From the NCBI RefSeq assembly GCF_003711515.1, contig NW_021167079.1, forward strand, positions 5,822,385 to 5,886,384: a stretch of DNA of 64,000 nucleotides, written 5' to 3'. Origin of the DNA: Sodiomyces alkalinus F11 (Eukaryota; Ascomycota; Sordariomycetes; Glomerellales; Plectosphaerellaceae). This document shows, in pieces, positions 33,146-43,137 of the stretch; the first letter of the stretch is position 1; the number at the start of each line of letters is the position of its first letter. The position numbers and the translations under genes are program-made. The notes beneath the pieces are model-generated. The model was not told the origin of the DNA, ran no database searches, and saw only the letters and a program-made list of their open reading frames with translations.

Positions 33146-34855
33146 ATGTCGGCCATATACAATCTCGAGCCTCAACCCACAGGCAGCGTGATCCTGCACA
33201 CCACGCAGGGCGATTTAGCCGTGGAGCTCTGGGCGAAGCAGACGCCTTTGACATGTCGCAACTTCCTCCAGCTGGCCCTGGACGGCTATTACGACAACAC
33301 GATCTTTCACCGACTGGTGCCCGGCTTCATTCTGCAAGGCGGTGACCCCACAGGAACGGGTAGCGGCGGCGAATCAATATACGATGGCGGAGCGCTCAGC
33401 GGCGAGCTGGACCCGTGGCCATTGGACCAGCGCCGTGGCCAGAATGCAGGGCCGTCGGGCGTGGGTTTCAAGGACGAGTTCCATTCGAGGCTCAAGTTCA
33501 ACCGGCGCGGGCTCCTCGGCATGGCGAACGAAGGCAGGCCCGACACGAACGGGAGCCAGTTCTTCTTCACGTTAGACAAGGCCGAGGAACTGACGAACAA
33601 GAACACGTTGTTCGGCAGAATCGCCGGAGATACGATTTACAACCTCGCCAAGATGGGAGAAGCGGAAGTGACCGCCGGCACGGATCGACCGATGTACCCC
33701 GTCAAAATCACAAGCGTCGAGATTCTGGTGAACCCCTTCGAGGACATGCAGAAGCGTCAAAGGATCGCGCACCAAGGCCCGAAGACGGTCGTCGTCGAAC
33801 GGAAAAAGAAGAGGAAGGTCGGAGGGAAACAACTGCTGAGTTTCGGAGACGAGGAAGGGGATGCGGAAATCGTGACGCCCGCGCTTAAGAAGCCCAAGTT
33901 CGACACGAGGATTGTGATGGACGTGGAGGATGGCGTCGCCCCCTCAAGGGAAGACAAGGAGCGGCAAAAGGCGGAAAGCAGGGAAAAGAAGACGAAGGAG
34001 GAAACAAAGAATACCACAACAGGGTCTGCACCGCCGCCCTCTCCACCCGGGACCAACGGAAAGGAAGAGAAACGGCGTGAGCCTTCTCCGCAGCCGAGAG
34101 TAAAAGCCTCACGGCCGCCACGGGAGGAAGTGGAATCGTCGCCGGAACCTGAAAGGGCGACACAAAAGAGCGCACTTGAACGGACGAAGGAGGAGATTGC
34201 GGCTCTAAAGGCATCGATGCGGCGGGCGGGAGACGCGACAGCACCTGTCAGAGAGGAAAAGAAGAAGAGGAATCCCCTCGAAGAAATGATCCCGGAGACG
34301 TCCATACGGGGCCGGAAGCGGAGGACGGGAGGAGGGGGTCATGCGCCGACGAAGGAGGACCTATCGGCGCTCGAGCTACTAAAGGCGTTCCAGAGCAAAC
34401 TGGAACAGGGGCCACCGGCGGAGAAGAAAGAGGACGAGAGACGGAGGACAACAGGAGAAAAAGAGAAGGGAGACGAAGAGGAAGAAGGGAGCAAGCAAAG
34501 GGAAGACCAAGGGGCGGGCGAGGAGGCCGAGCTCTGTGACCTGCACTTCATTGCCGGCTGCCAGAGTTGCAAAGCGTGGGACCAGGCGGAGAAGGGGGAG
34601 GAGAGCGACGACGAGGGCTGGATGTCGCACGCTCTCAGCTTCAAGGCGGATAAGCTCGGCAAGGATCTCAGCTATCGGAAGAAGGCGGAGGAGGAGCTTA
34701 TGGTTATCGATCCCCGGGAGAAAGCCCGGACGTTGAAAGAGGAGAAGAGGGCGGGACGGGAGGCCCGGATGGGCAACACGGGGCGGGAATGGGACCAGGC
34801 TCGGAACGCGAAGATGGCGAGTACGGCTGCGCTAGCAGGCCGAGGCGCAAAGTAG
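33146..34855 (+). CDS. CWC27: Spliceosomal cyclophilin Cwc27 (SDCCAG10 type)
   Basis: Intronless, 569 residues. Residues about 10-180 form a cyclophilin-type peptidyl-prolyl isomerase domain: RNFLQLALDGYYDNTIFHRL, GFILQGGDPTGTGSGGES, GLLGMANEGRPDTNGSQFFF, LFGRIAGDTIYN. The N-terminal block YNLEPQPTGSVILHTTQGD is that of the Cwc27 branch. The rest is a highly charged Lys/Glu/Arg tail with predicted coiled coil and a short conserved-looking segment LCDLHFIAGCQSCKAWD. Cwc27 associates with the activated spliceosome together with Cwc22. In this branch the usual catalytic Trp is replaced (here EEL follows LDKA), so the domain may bind rather than isomerise. Confidence 0.94.
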   Translation: MSAIYNLEPQPTGSVILHTTQGDLAVELWAKQTPLTCRNFLQLALDGYYDNTIFHRLVPGFILQGGDPTGTGSGGESIYDGGALSGELDPWPLDQRRGQNAGPSGVGFKDEFHSRLKFNRRGLLGMANEGRPDTNGSQFFFTLDKAEELTNKNTLFGRIAGDTIYNLAKMGEAEVTAGTDRPMYPVKITSVEILVNPFEDMQKRQRIAHQGPKTVVVERKKKRKVGGKQLLSFGDEEGDAEIVTPALKKPKFDTRIVMDVEDGVAPSREDKERQKAESREKKTKEETKNTTTGSAPPPSPPGTNGKEEKRREPSPQPRVKASRPPREEVESSPEPERATQKSALERTKEEIAALKASMRRAGDATAPVREEKKKRNPLEEMIPETSIRGRKRRTGGGGHAPTKEDLSALELLKAFQSKLEQGPPAEKKEDERRRTTGEKEKGDEEEEGSKQREDQGAGEEAELCDLHFIAGCQSCKAWDQAEKGEESDDEGWMSHALSFKADKLGKDLSYRKKAEEELMVIDPREKARTLKEEKRAGREARMGNTGREWDQARNAKMASTAALAGRGAK

Positions 34856-36908
34856 CGTCGAAACAGTTGCTATTGTTAAGAATAGTGGCAGGAATATGCC
34901 AAGGATACCAAGGATACATCATGTCAACAATACCAACGATAGCACAATATTAACAACGAGCGATGCCGACGATACCGTTGGGTGCAACGCTTCTTCTGTA
35001 CTCGAGGTAGTGGAGGTCGGGATACACCTTTCACGATGTACCTACCGTAAAGCATCAAGATCTGTGTACAACGTGGGTACATAAAGTTAGGAACAACTCC
35101 TCCGTTGAAGTGAACGGAGTTGCATGACTCTTGAGGAAAGTGTAATAAAAGTCACTGTTTAATTATAAACACGCCGATCGGCAGAGTAAAACCCGATTCG
35201 GATGGCGGGGAAGTGGGGCAGTAAAAGCAACAGCGATACATACAGCTGGCCTCACCTCGGGCTGGAAGTACTTGTGGTGTACATGCTTTCCTGCAAAGGT
35301 GGCCTGATCCGTGATATCAGCAGCAATTGTGGGGCTTTCCCGGTTCTGGGTACGTACCACGCGGGCGTCCCCGCATAGAGCGACTAGTTATGCCTATAGA
35401 CAGCATCTTCACCACAAATAGATTTCCTATTGGTTTGTATGACAGTGTGGGGGTCCTACTTATGAAGCGGAACAAGGTTCTGATTGGCTGATACACCGTC
35501 GAGGGCCCCTCTATAGTGGCATACCGAAGTCAGACTTTGTACTGGTACTTCACGCTTTTACATCGACAGCTGGTGATGGGTGTCCCGGGTTCATCGGGGA
35601 AACACGCGAACTGAACTCCACTTGGGTCGCAAACGACCCGTCACGGGGGAAATGTACGAAGTAAAGCACTTTAAGCACTTACGGCGGACTTTGTTTGACT
35701 TGTTCTTTTCAACAACAACCTCTCTCCATCACCACCTACCATCTGCCACCACCATCACTACTGTATCAATGTTTCGCCGCCCTCTCCCTCTGCCACTGCG
35801 ATAAACATCGACACAGAACGCCACCAATACGGATGCGAATACACCACGTCACATCATGTGGTAAAGAGGCTCTCTTTGACGAACTAGCGCCACTCTAATA
35901 TATCCTTTCAACAATCTCTCCTCCGCTTGGTGAACCCCTCAGTTACGACACAGTCAAAGGCCCGAACCACGGTCTACACCACGATACAGGCAGCGAAAAT
36001 ATAGTTTTATGATCAACTCGGAAAAGAACATCTCATATTCCATACGTTCCGCCAAGACAAAGGACCCTTTTCGACAACTGGGGCTTGCAGACAAGACCGG
36101 CCTTCCTTCTTTCCTTCTCCGCCACAAAAAAGACAGACGAAAAAACGCAACGAACCCCTCCTCAAAACAAGTTTTGCGTCCATCCCTCGCCGCGACAAAC
36201 CATCTTCTCTTTTGCGTTGAAACGAGAGTAAACATCCTCATTGTTTCCTGTTTCCGATCGCATAAAATTCTCATTGTTCCCTTTGTCGGAACTGAGAAAG
36301 AAATCTGTCAACCAGGATCTTTCTGCTCTTGACTCAAATCACCAGGGTCTCTCTGCCTCTCTCTCTCTCTCTCGCTCTTGTGCCCTTTTTTTCAGACAGC
36401 TCAGAAGTCACAGAAGCGAAACGAATAGACGACTATTTAGATAAGGCGACGGATTCATCCTCTAGCTGTCCTAGTCTGATCAACTGCAGAGCCTTTTCTT
36501 CTTCTCCTCAGCCCTTTACGATACTATCGTGCTAAGAGTTGGCAAAAGTTTCGCCCATTGCGCTTCCATTACTGTGCCCGCGCCTTTCTCCCAATCACTT
36601 GGGGATTCCGAGCGCCCGACGCTCCACGTTCGACGCTCGACTCCCAACGCCTTTTTGCCATTTCAACGTTCGTAAGGCCAAAGGTACACACAAAGGAGGG
36701 ATCTGCTGGCGTTCGTCCAAGCTTTCCAAGGCAATTCTGTTCTCGAACCTGGGCTGTGATTAGGCGACCCTAAAGCAGTCCTTCGTCCCGACAGATTCTG
36801 CGATACACGTTGCGTTGCGTTGCGTTGCGTTGCGTTGCTCCCCAAGGGGTCGCAATCGATCGTCCCTCAAACTTGGAACAACCACCATCCCCACGTCTTC
36901 CCGATCGC
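34856..36908. promoter_or_regulatory. CWC27 3' flank and long HSF1 upstream region
   Basis: 2053 bp with no gene I can support. The HSF1-proximal 900 bp is pyrimidine-rich and probably a long leader with several small upstream ORFs (for instance 36009-36332). A TTCnnTTCnnGAA element lies at 36735-36747 and a six-copy GTTGC repeat at 36809-36838. Confidence 0.55.
36809..36838 (+). repeat. Six tandem GTTGC units in HSF1 leader
   Basis: A perfect pentanucleotide repeat 70-100 nt upstream of the HSF1 ATG; copy number is likely to vary between strains. Confidence 0.92.
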
Positions 36909-39475
36909 ATGTACGACCATTCCATGACCGCAAACTCAAGAAAACGCCCGGCCCCAGGCGCATCTCCCGCTATGCCTATGCCTGTCATGCAGCCTCGATA
37001 CTCCAGTCCAGCAGCTACTTACCCCAGCCCCAACCACGATCTAGCAAGGTGGCACGACCCCGCCGTTACCGGACCTTTTGCCGATGGAACCACGCAGGCC
37101 GTGCATCCGTACGCCATGATGGCCTCGCAACCGCCGCCGCCTCCGCAACAGTACGCCCAACCTTCCACGCCGAATGGCACCACCGCTCTTGCACGTCGAC
37201 ACATGAACCGGGCCCTGGTTCCTACCACCGCTGCGCACCCCCACTTCGACGACGCGGAGGCCTGGCCCTTCAACACAAATGACCCGGCCACTCTCCTTGA
37301 CCAGACGACCAACGGCGGCCTGAGCGAACAAAGCAGCATCGAGGCGCTGGAGGAGCTCGCCATCAAGGCCAAACGTGAGGCGCAAGCCAAACGCAAGCAG
37401 ATCCCGCCATTCGTACAAAAGCTCAGCAGGTTAGCAGGCGTCCCAGGCATCCCCCCCGTCCCCCCCAACAGAAAATGCTTCCCCATTTGGACGGCGTTGA
37501 CTAACCGTTTTGTCTTCTTCGTTTTAGCTTCTTGGACGAAGAGAAGAATGTCGACTTGATCCGGTGGTCCGACAAAGGAGACTCCTTCGTCGTTCTCGAC
37601 GAGGACGAGTTCGCCAAGACGCTCATCCCCGAGCTCTTCAAACACAACAATTACGCTTCCTTTGTTCGCCAACTCAACATGTACGGGTTTCACAAACGCG
37701 TCGGTCTCTCCGACAACTCGATGCGCGCCAGCGAGCGCAAGAACAAGAGCCCGAGCGAGTATTCGAACCCGTACTTCCGTCGCGGTCATCCGAACTTGCT
37801 GTGGCTGATCAACAAGCCCAAGAGCGGCAGCAAAGGCAAGTCCAAGGGAGGGCAGAAGCCGCCGGAAAACGACGCAGAGACGGACGAGGAAGCCGGTGTC
37901 GAGGAGGTGGGACAGAGTATCGGCGGAGGATCCCAGAGTGGCCGTGCGCTGCCCTCTGGCAACATGCCGCTCGATAGGAAGGAGATTGCACTGGTGCGGG
38001 AAGAGCTGGCGAAGGTCCGGGAGCAACAGAAGATGATCCTCAACGCCATCAGCAGGATCCAACGCGACAATTCCACTCTTTACCAGCAAGCGGTCATCTT
38101 TCAGGAGCAGCACGACCGGCATCAGAACTCCATCAACGCCATCCTCAACTTCCTCGCCAACGTCTTCCGCAAGACCTTGGAAGACCAAAACTCGCAAAAC
38201 GTCAACGAGCTGCTGGCCAACATCATGCCGGGCAACGGCAACAACTCCATCCCCCAGGGCAGTGTCGTGGATCTGGGTGACTTCGTGTCGTCGCAGGTAT
38301 CCGGCGCCAGTCCCGTCAGCGGGCCCAAGAGGGCGCGCGGCTTGCTCCCGCCCATTCCCGTCAACGGCGTGAATGCAGGCAGCAGCCGGGCGAGCATGGC
38401 ATCTTCGTCGTCGTCGGGCAAGGCCACGCCATCGCCTTATCACAGCCACGCCAACTCGGTATCGGGCACGGTGACCGAGCTTTTCGATCACTTGGATGGA
38501 GCCGAGACCGCCAGCCCGGCTGCTTCCGACTTGCTGGCGCAGGAGCTCAAATCGAATCCGCGCGAGAGCATGATGAAGATCATCCAAGACACCAACGCCA
38601 GCCGGTCGGCGGGAGGAGGAGCAGGAGGAGCAGGAGGAGGAGGAGGAGGTCTGGACCTGCCGGAGGTGGTAGCCAACGCGCCAGCCACCATGACCAACGA
38701 TCAGCGGGAGCAGATGCTCAACAACATGATCGCACAGACGCAGGGTCCCGAAGCCGGCACCGCACCTGTTCCCAATTCCACGGCTGCTGCTGCTACTGCT
38801 GCTGCTGCTCCCACAGCCAGCAACACTTCGGGCGCCTCATTCCCGAACATCCCTGCTCCTACTTCAACCACCGCCGGCCACGCACCGGTCCCGGCTCACT
38901 CCCCGGCTCCCGGGCTAGGTGGCGGTGGCGGTGGTGGTTCGAAACCTGCGCCGCCGGCTAATGCGAATTTCTCCCTCTCGCCAGTCATGAACGCGAACCC
39001 GCTGCCGCCAAGCCTCAACCACATCAGCAACACGTCAGGCGAGCTCGACACCCTCCACCGCATGACGCAGGACAGCAACGAGCGGCTGGCCAACATCCAA
39101 CACATCCTCAGCCCGCTCAGCCCCTCGGGCCGCATCCCCGGCCTCGACGACATGGAAAACGCGGGCGGCTACTTCGAGAACCACAACCTCGACCTCGACC
39201 ATTTCCTCGACACCGACGCCTTTGACCCCAACAACACCTTTTCCCACATGGACTTCAACGCCGGTGCCGCGGGCGCCGCTGGCGGGGAATTCGACTTTGG
39301 TATCCTCCACGACCATACGGCCGCCGCCGCCGTGGATCCGACCGCGGGAGGCCACCCCCCTGCCGGCGATAACCCGAGTCCCAGCGGGACGGAGGAGATT
39401 CCCCGGGCTGATGAGTTTGGGTTGGCTGGAAATAGCGGGAGACCCAGGGACACTAAGCGTCGTCGCGTCGGTTAA
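36909..39475 (+). CDS. HSF1: Heat shock transcription factor Hsf1
   Basis: The heat-shock-element-binding activator of chaperone and proteostasis genes. Exons 36909-37429 and 37528-39475 (98-nt intron inside the DNA-binding domain) give 822 residues. The winged-helix DNA-binding domain spans about residues 164-275: IPPFVQKLSSFL, LIRWSDKGDSFVVLDEDEF, LFKHNNYASFVRQLNMYGFH and the recognition-helix core FVRQLNMYGF. The trimerising HR-A/B coiled coil is at about 320-390 (ALVREELAKVREQQ, IFQEQHDRHQNSINAILNFL). The remainder is a disordered activation region with Gly and Ala runs. A basic KRRRV at the C terminus may be a nuclear signal. The ATG at 36909 is the first in frame. Confidence 0.96.
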
Positions 39476-40897
39476 CTGCCGGCATGGCAACGTTGACAGA
39501 CTCGCGGGGGGTTTTTTTTTCTTTTGTTTTCTTTAACGCCATTCAGGCCTGATTGTGCCTGGTTTGAGTGACAGTCCACATGACTCCAGTCACAATGTTC
39601 ATTGCCGGTCCAGGACACGGGGAGGGGGTTCACGACATGAGGTTCTTAAAGGGGGCGCAGGAGATATCCAGTATTAGTCGTGTTTGGCTTTCTTAATTTC
39701 CTTTTTTTTTTCTTCTTTTTTTTCTTCTCGCTCCATATCTCCCCCCTCCCGCCTTCTTTTTTATTCCTTTTTATTCCTTTTTTCTTCTTCTTCTCCACCC
39801 CTACTCTCATTACGACGCTTTCGGGGAGAAGTGTGGCAGCGGGTAGAGGAGGCACATGGCGAAGAGATCACGGGAAGAACAGACGGCAAACAAAACCAGG
39901 ACAGATGATATGAGGGGTATGAACAGGGAGAGAGCAAATGGTATCTTTCGGTCCTGGATTAACGATTTATGGCGTTGGACGGTTAATAAGGCGGCGACAA
40001 GTTGATTCTTGTTCCTTTTCCTCTCATAGAAACATCAATTACCACCAACTCACTACCTAGGCATATGATGTAAGGTAGGTAGAATGTGGTGTTTGCCCCT
40101 TGCCCCTTGTTTCCTTTCGCCTCTCTCCATTCTTCATGCTTTAACCCCCCCCCTCCTCCTCGCTGTCATCGCAGCACCCACTAGGCATGGCCACCAAGGA
40201 AGACATGGGCCATATAGTCGCCATATCAACACACTTCAAGTCGTCTTCATCAGGACAGTGCAAGAAAGAGGGAGCTGGAATATCGACGGAGAAGACCCCC
40301 ATGTTTCCTAGTCGCGGTAGACTGTAGCCTCCAAGCCCTAGAAGGACGTCTTACATGCCTCAGCCTCGTCATTTCCGTTCGAACGCTCCCCAATCTGTGT
40401 GTTTCGTTCCCCATCACCCAGTCCAAAAGGTTATCATGAAGCCAGAGCTCCCCATTCCCAAGCCTATTCTTCCGCCTCATTACGCACGTACCGGAACGCC
40501 TGGCCCTTTTTATTGACATACTCGTACAACACTGGATGTCATTCTTCCATTCGCTTGCAGGGAAACAATAGTAAGGCGACAAAAGAAACAATGAAAAGCA
40601 CAGCCCTTTCCTATCTTACACCGTTGGTTGCCTAGACTGCGGCGAAGGGTGCCAAAAAATATTAGAGGGTTTGGTTGTACACAGGAAAAGCCCATCGCCC
40701 AAAATTATGGAGAGAACGGATGGGACAAGACCGGTTGCGATTTCAACAAGCATAGCAAGTGGTATAAGAGAGGAAGGAGAAAAAAAAGAGGGGGGGGGGG
40801 GAGGAAAAAGAAAAGGGAAAAAAAGAGAAAAATAAAAGAAACCCGCCTCGTAAATTGTAATCGTGTGTTAGCCGACGAGAGGAGGGCCGCCTGGACC
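39476..40897. other. Spacer between convergent HSF1 and orphan duplicated-domain gene
   Basis: 1422 bp of 3' flanks. T-rich with TTTTTATTCC repeats near 39760-39790, the words CTACCTAGG/GTAAGGTAGGTAG near 40055-40082, and a G12 run at 40790-40801 in a polypurine stretch. No gene is seen. Confidence 0.6.
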
Positions 40898-43137
40898 TCA
40901 GCAGAAAGACGGCTTCGTAAGAACCCTGTACTCGACGTAGTCTTCGCCATCAATACTGATGAGGACGCCCTGGGACACCAATTTCCCAACAAAAGGGCCG
41001 GTAGACTTGCGCTCATACTTGGTCCCTCCGTAGAACTTGATGTTTTCGTTGTTGGCGCGGCTGCGCTGCTCCTCCTGCTTCTGCCAGATGTCGTCCAGCT
41101 GCTGCACCTCGTCGCGAGCGTGGAAACCATTGGCGAGACCGGCGCTACGGGCGGCGGTGGTCCGTTCGGAGGAATCTGCGGCGGCGGCTTCGCGGTCGGC
41201 TTCGCGGTCGGCGTTGGACTGCGCACGGCTCCTCTCGTACTGCTCGAGGCGGCCCACCTCGCGACGGGCTTGGGAGTCGATGTCGCGACGTACGGCGTGC
41301 GGCGAGCGTGAGGACCGTCGGCTGTCGAGGTCGGACAAGGAATTGCGTCCCGCCGGAACAACAGACTGGCGGCGATGGGAGGTCCGGAGGTGGTCTTGGC
41401 CACCGAGAGATGACCTACCCTCGTTCCTCGCCCCCGCCCCCACCGACGCCCCCACCGACGCCGGCTCGGCAAGGCTTGCGTCGTCCGCCCCGTCCTCCAT
41501 CTGCGATTGGGAGCTGCTGGTCGGGAGCGCGCCGGTCCTGATTATGTGCAGCGCACGCCGCTGGGCGACGTAGACGGCGTGGGTCTCGTTGTGCGGCCTC
41601 TCTTCGGCCTTCTCCCCTTTGTCGATCTGGTACTGGCGAACGCGTACGTACTCCTTCACCTCGACACGGCTGAGGTGCTTGATATGGGGCTCCAGCTCCG
41701 TCTCGGACCACTGGATCCACAGAGCGCCGGCGCCCGAGGGGAAATTGCCATCCACATAACGGCCGTCCCGGGTTTCGCGGATCACTTTGACGCGGAAATT
41801 GTCGTTGTGACCCAGAATGCCGAGAACGGCATGGCGATCGCGCGGGTCGGGGGCTTCGGAGGGCTTCCAGTACCCCACGACGATGCGGGTGGGGCGCGTA
41901 CCCGTGAGGGGGTCGAAGATGGGCACGCTATCGGCCAGCAGCGGCGACGTCTCCGACGGGCTCCTGGCCGAGGGCAGGACACGCCGGGGATCGGCGGACC
42001 GGGAGGACTGGGCCGGCACCGGGGGCGGCGCCATAGGAGCGCCACCGAGAATGGTGGCCGGCCCGCCAGCGAGCTTGCGGCGCTTCGCGCTGGCGGAGAT
42101 GATGGCATCGTCCGGGAGGGTGGGCCCGTAGGCGACGGCGGGGGCCGGAGCGGCGTCAGAGTGGGGGTTCTCCAAGACGCGGCGCTTGGCGTCCTCGACG
42201 GCGGCAAGATCGGCCTCGAGTTTGGCGTCGGGGTCCTCGTTTCGGGCGCCGGCGCGCCGCTTGACGAACTCCTTGATCTGGTGGTGGTTCAGGCCCACGA
42301 GATACGGCTCGAACACGATGCGCTCAAAGGTGACCCAGAGCCCACCAGGCCCGGGGGGCACAGGCTCCTTGGCTGTCTCCCCGGCCCTGGTGGCGACTTG
42401 GATACGGGTGCGCAGCCGATCGCGGACATCGATAAAGCCAATAACGGCATGCTTTCCTTCGTCGTCGGCGACGGGGGAGTCGCGCCAATAGCCCAAGACG
42501 ACGCCGGAATTGTTGTACCCGGCGGCTTGGCGACGAACCGGCCTTGAGCGTGCGGCGGCCATTATGTCATTTATGGTGACGGCATCTATGGTGTTCTCGC
42601 TCAGGTCGGCGAAGGTCGAGGTCCTCTTGCGCTTGGGGTATGCGGTGGTCTGAGGGTACCTCCGATCCCGATCCTGATCCTGATCCTGATCCTGATTGTC
42701 ATTGTCGTCGTCATCGTCATCGGCGTCGGCGTCGGGCATGGTCTCATCCTCCGGGTCCGAAACCACGTGGAACGGAGACGGCCTATCCGGGCCATTCCGA
42801 TTGGAGTTGACAATGATTTCGTCGGAAGCTTGCTCGTCGGCCGGAGGGGAGCTGGCGGGACTACCGGGAAGCGCGGGACTGGGGATGTTCTCGGGGGGAG
42901 GACTCAGTTCGTCGTCGTCTTCGGCGGAATGCTGGTGGGGCTGAGGGTTGTTGTCATTGTCCTCGGTGGTTTTGGGGCTAAAGGGAGATCTGAAGGTTAG
43001 CTAGAGAGAGAAGTGGATGAGTGAGGCAGCAGCTTGACGTACTCGAGGGGCTCCCTGTCGATGGAAGGACTCGAGACAGGCTTTGCTGAAGTGGCCGGAG
43101 GGGCCTCAGGCCTGGATTCGACTTTGGTTTGATCCAT
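40898..43137 (-). CDS. Orphan fungal protein with two copies of a GYW...HAV...LW module
   Basis: Exons 43137-43043 and 42989-40898 (53-nt intron with GTACGT donor) give 728 residues. I do not recognise a named family. Two segments of about 90 residues resemble each other: 193-278 and 399-487. Shared elements in order are V-x-GYW, HAV-[IL]-G, a basic strand, TR-x-G, P-x-G-x-G-x-LW, E-x-x-x-EP, L, and [KV]KE[FY]V. The N-terminal 190 residues are acidic and disordered (PSPA, Asp runs, an Asn-Gln-Asp repeat), with a basic KRKR near 150 that could be a nuclear signal; the linker between the copies is Pro/Ala-rich with SAKRRK. The C-terminal third is Arg/Ser/Glu-rich and ends TKPSFC. A nuclear role is a guess from composition. 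Confidence 0.85.

Noticed and set aside
36009..36332. 107-residue ORF in the HSF1 upstream region
   Set aside because: No recognisable domain; more likely an upstream ORF or chance ORF in a leader.
36810..36908. N-terminal extension of HSF1 through the GTTGC repeat
   Set aside because: It would need a non-ATG start; the first ATG in frame is 36909 and the extension has repeat-derived sequence.
37019..38587. 522-residue ORF antisense to HSF1
   Set aside because: Spans the HSF1 exons and intron with no family motif; a shadow of strong codon bias.
41507..42547. 346-residue plus-strand ORF
   Set aside because: Antisense shadow of the orphan duplicated-domain gene.
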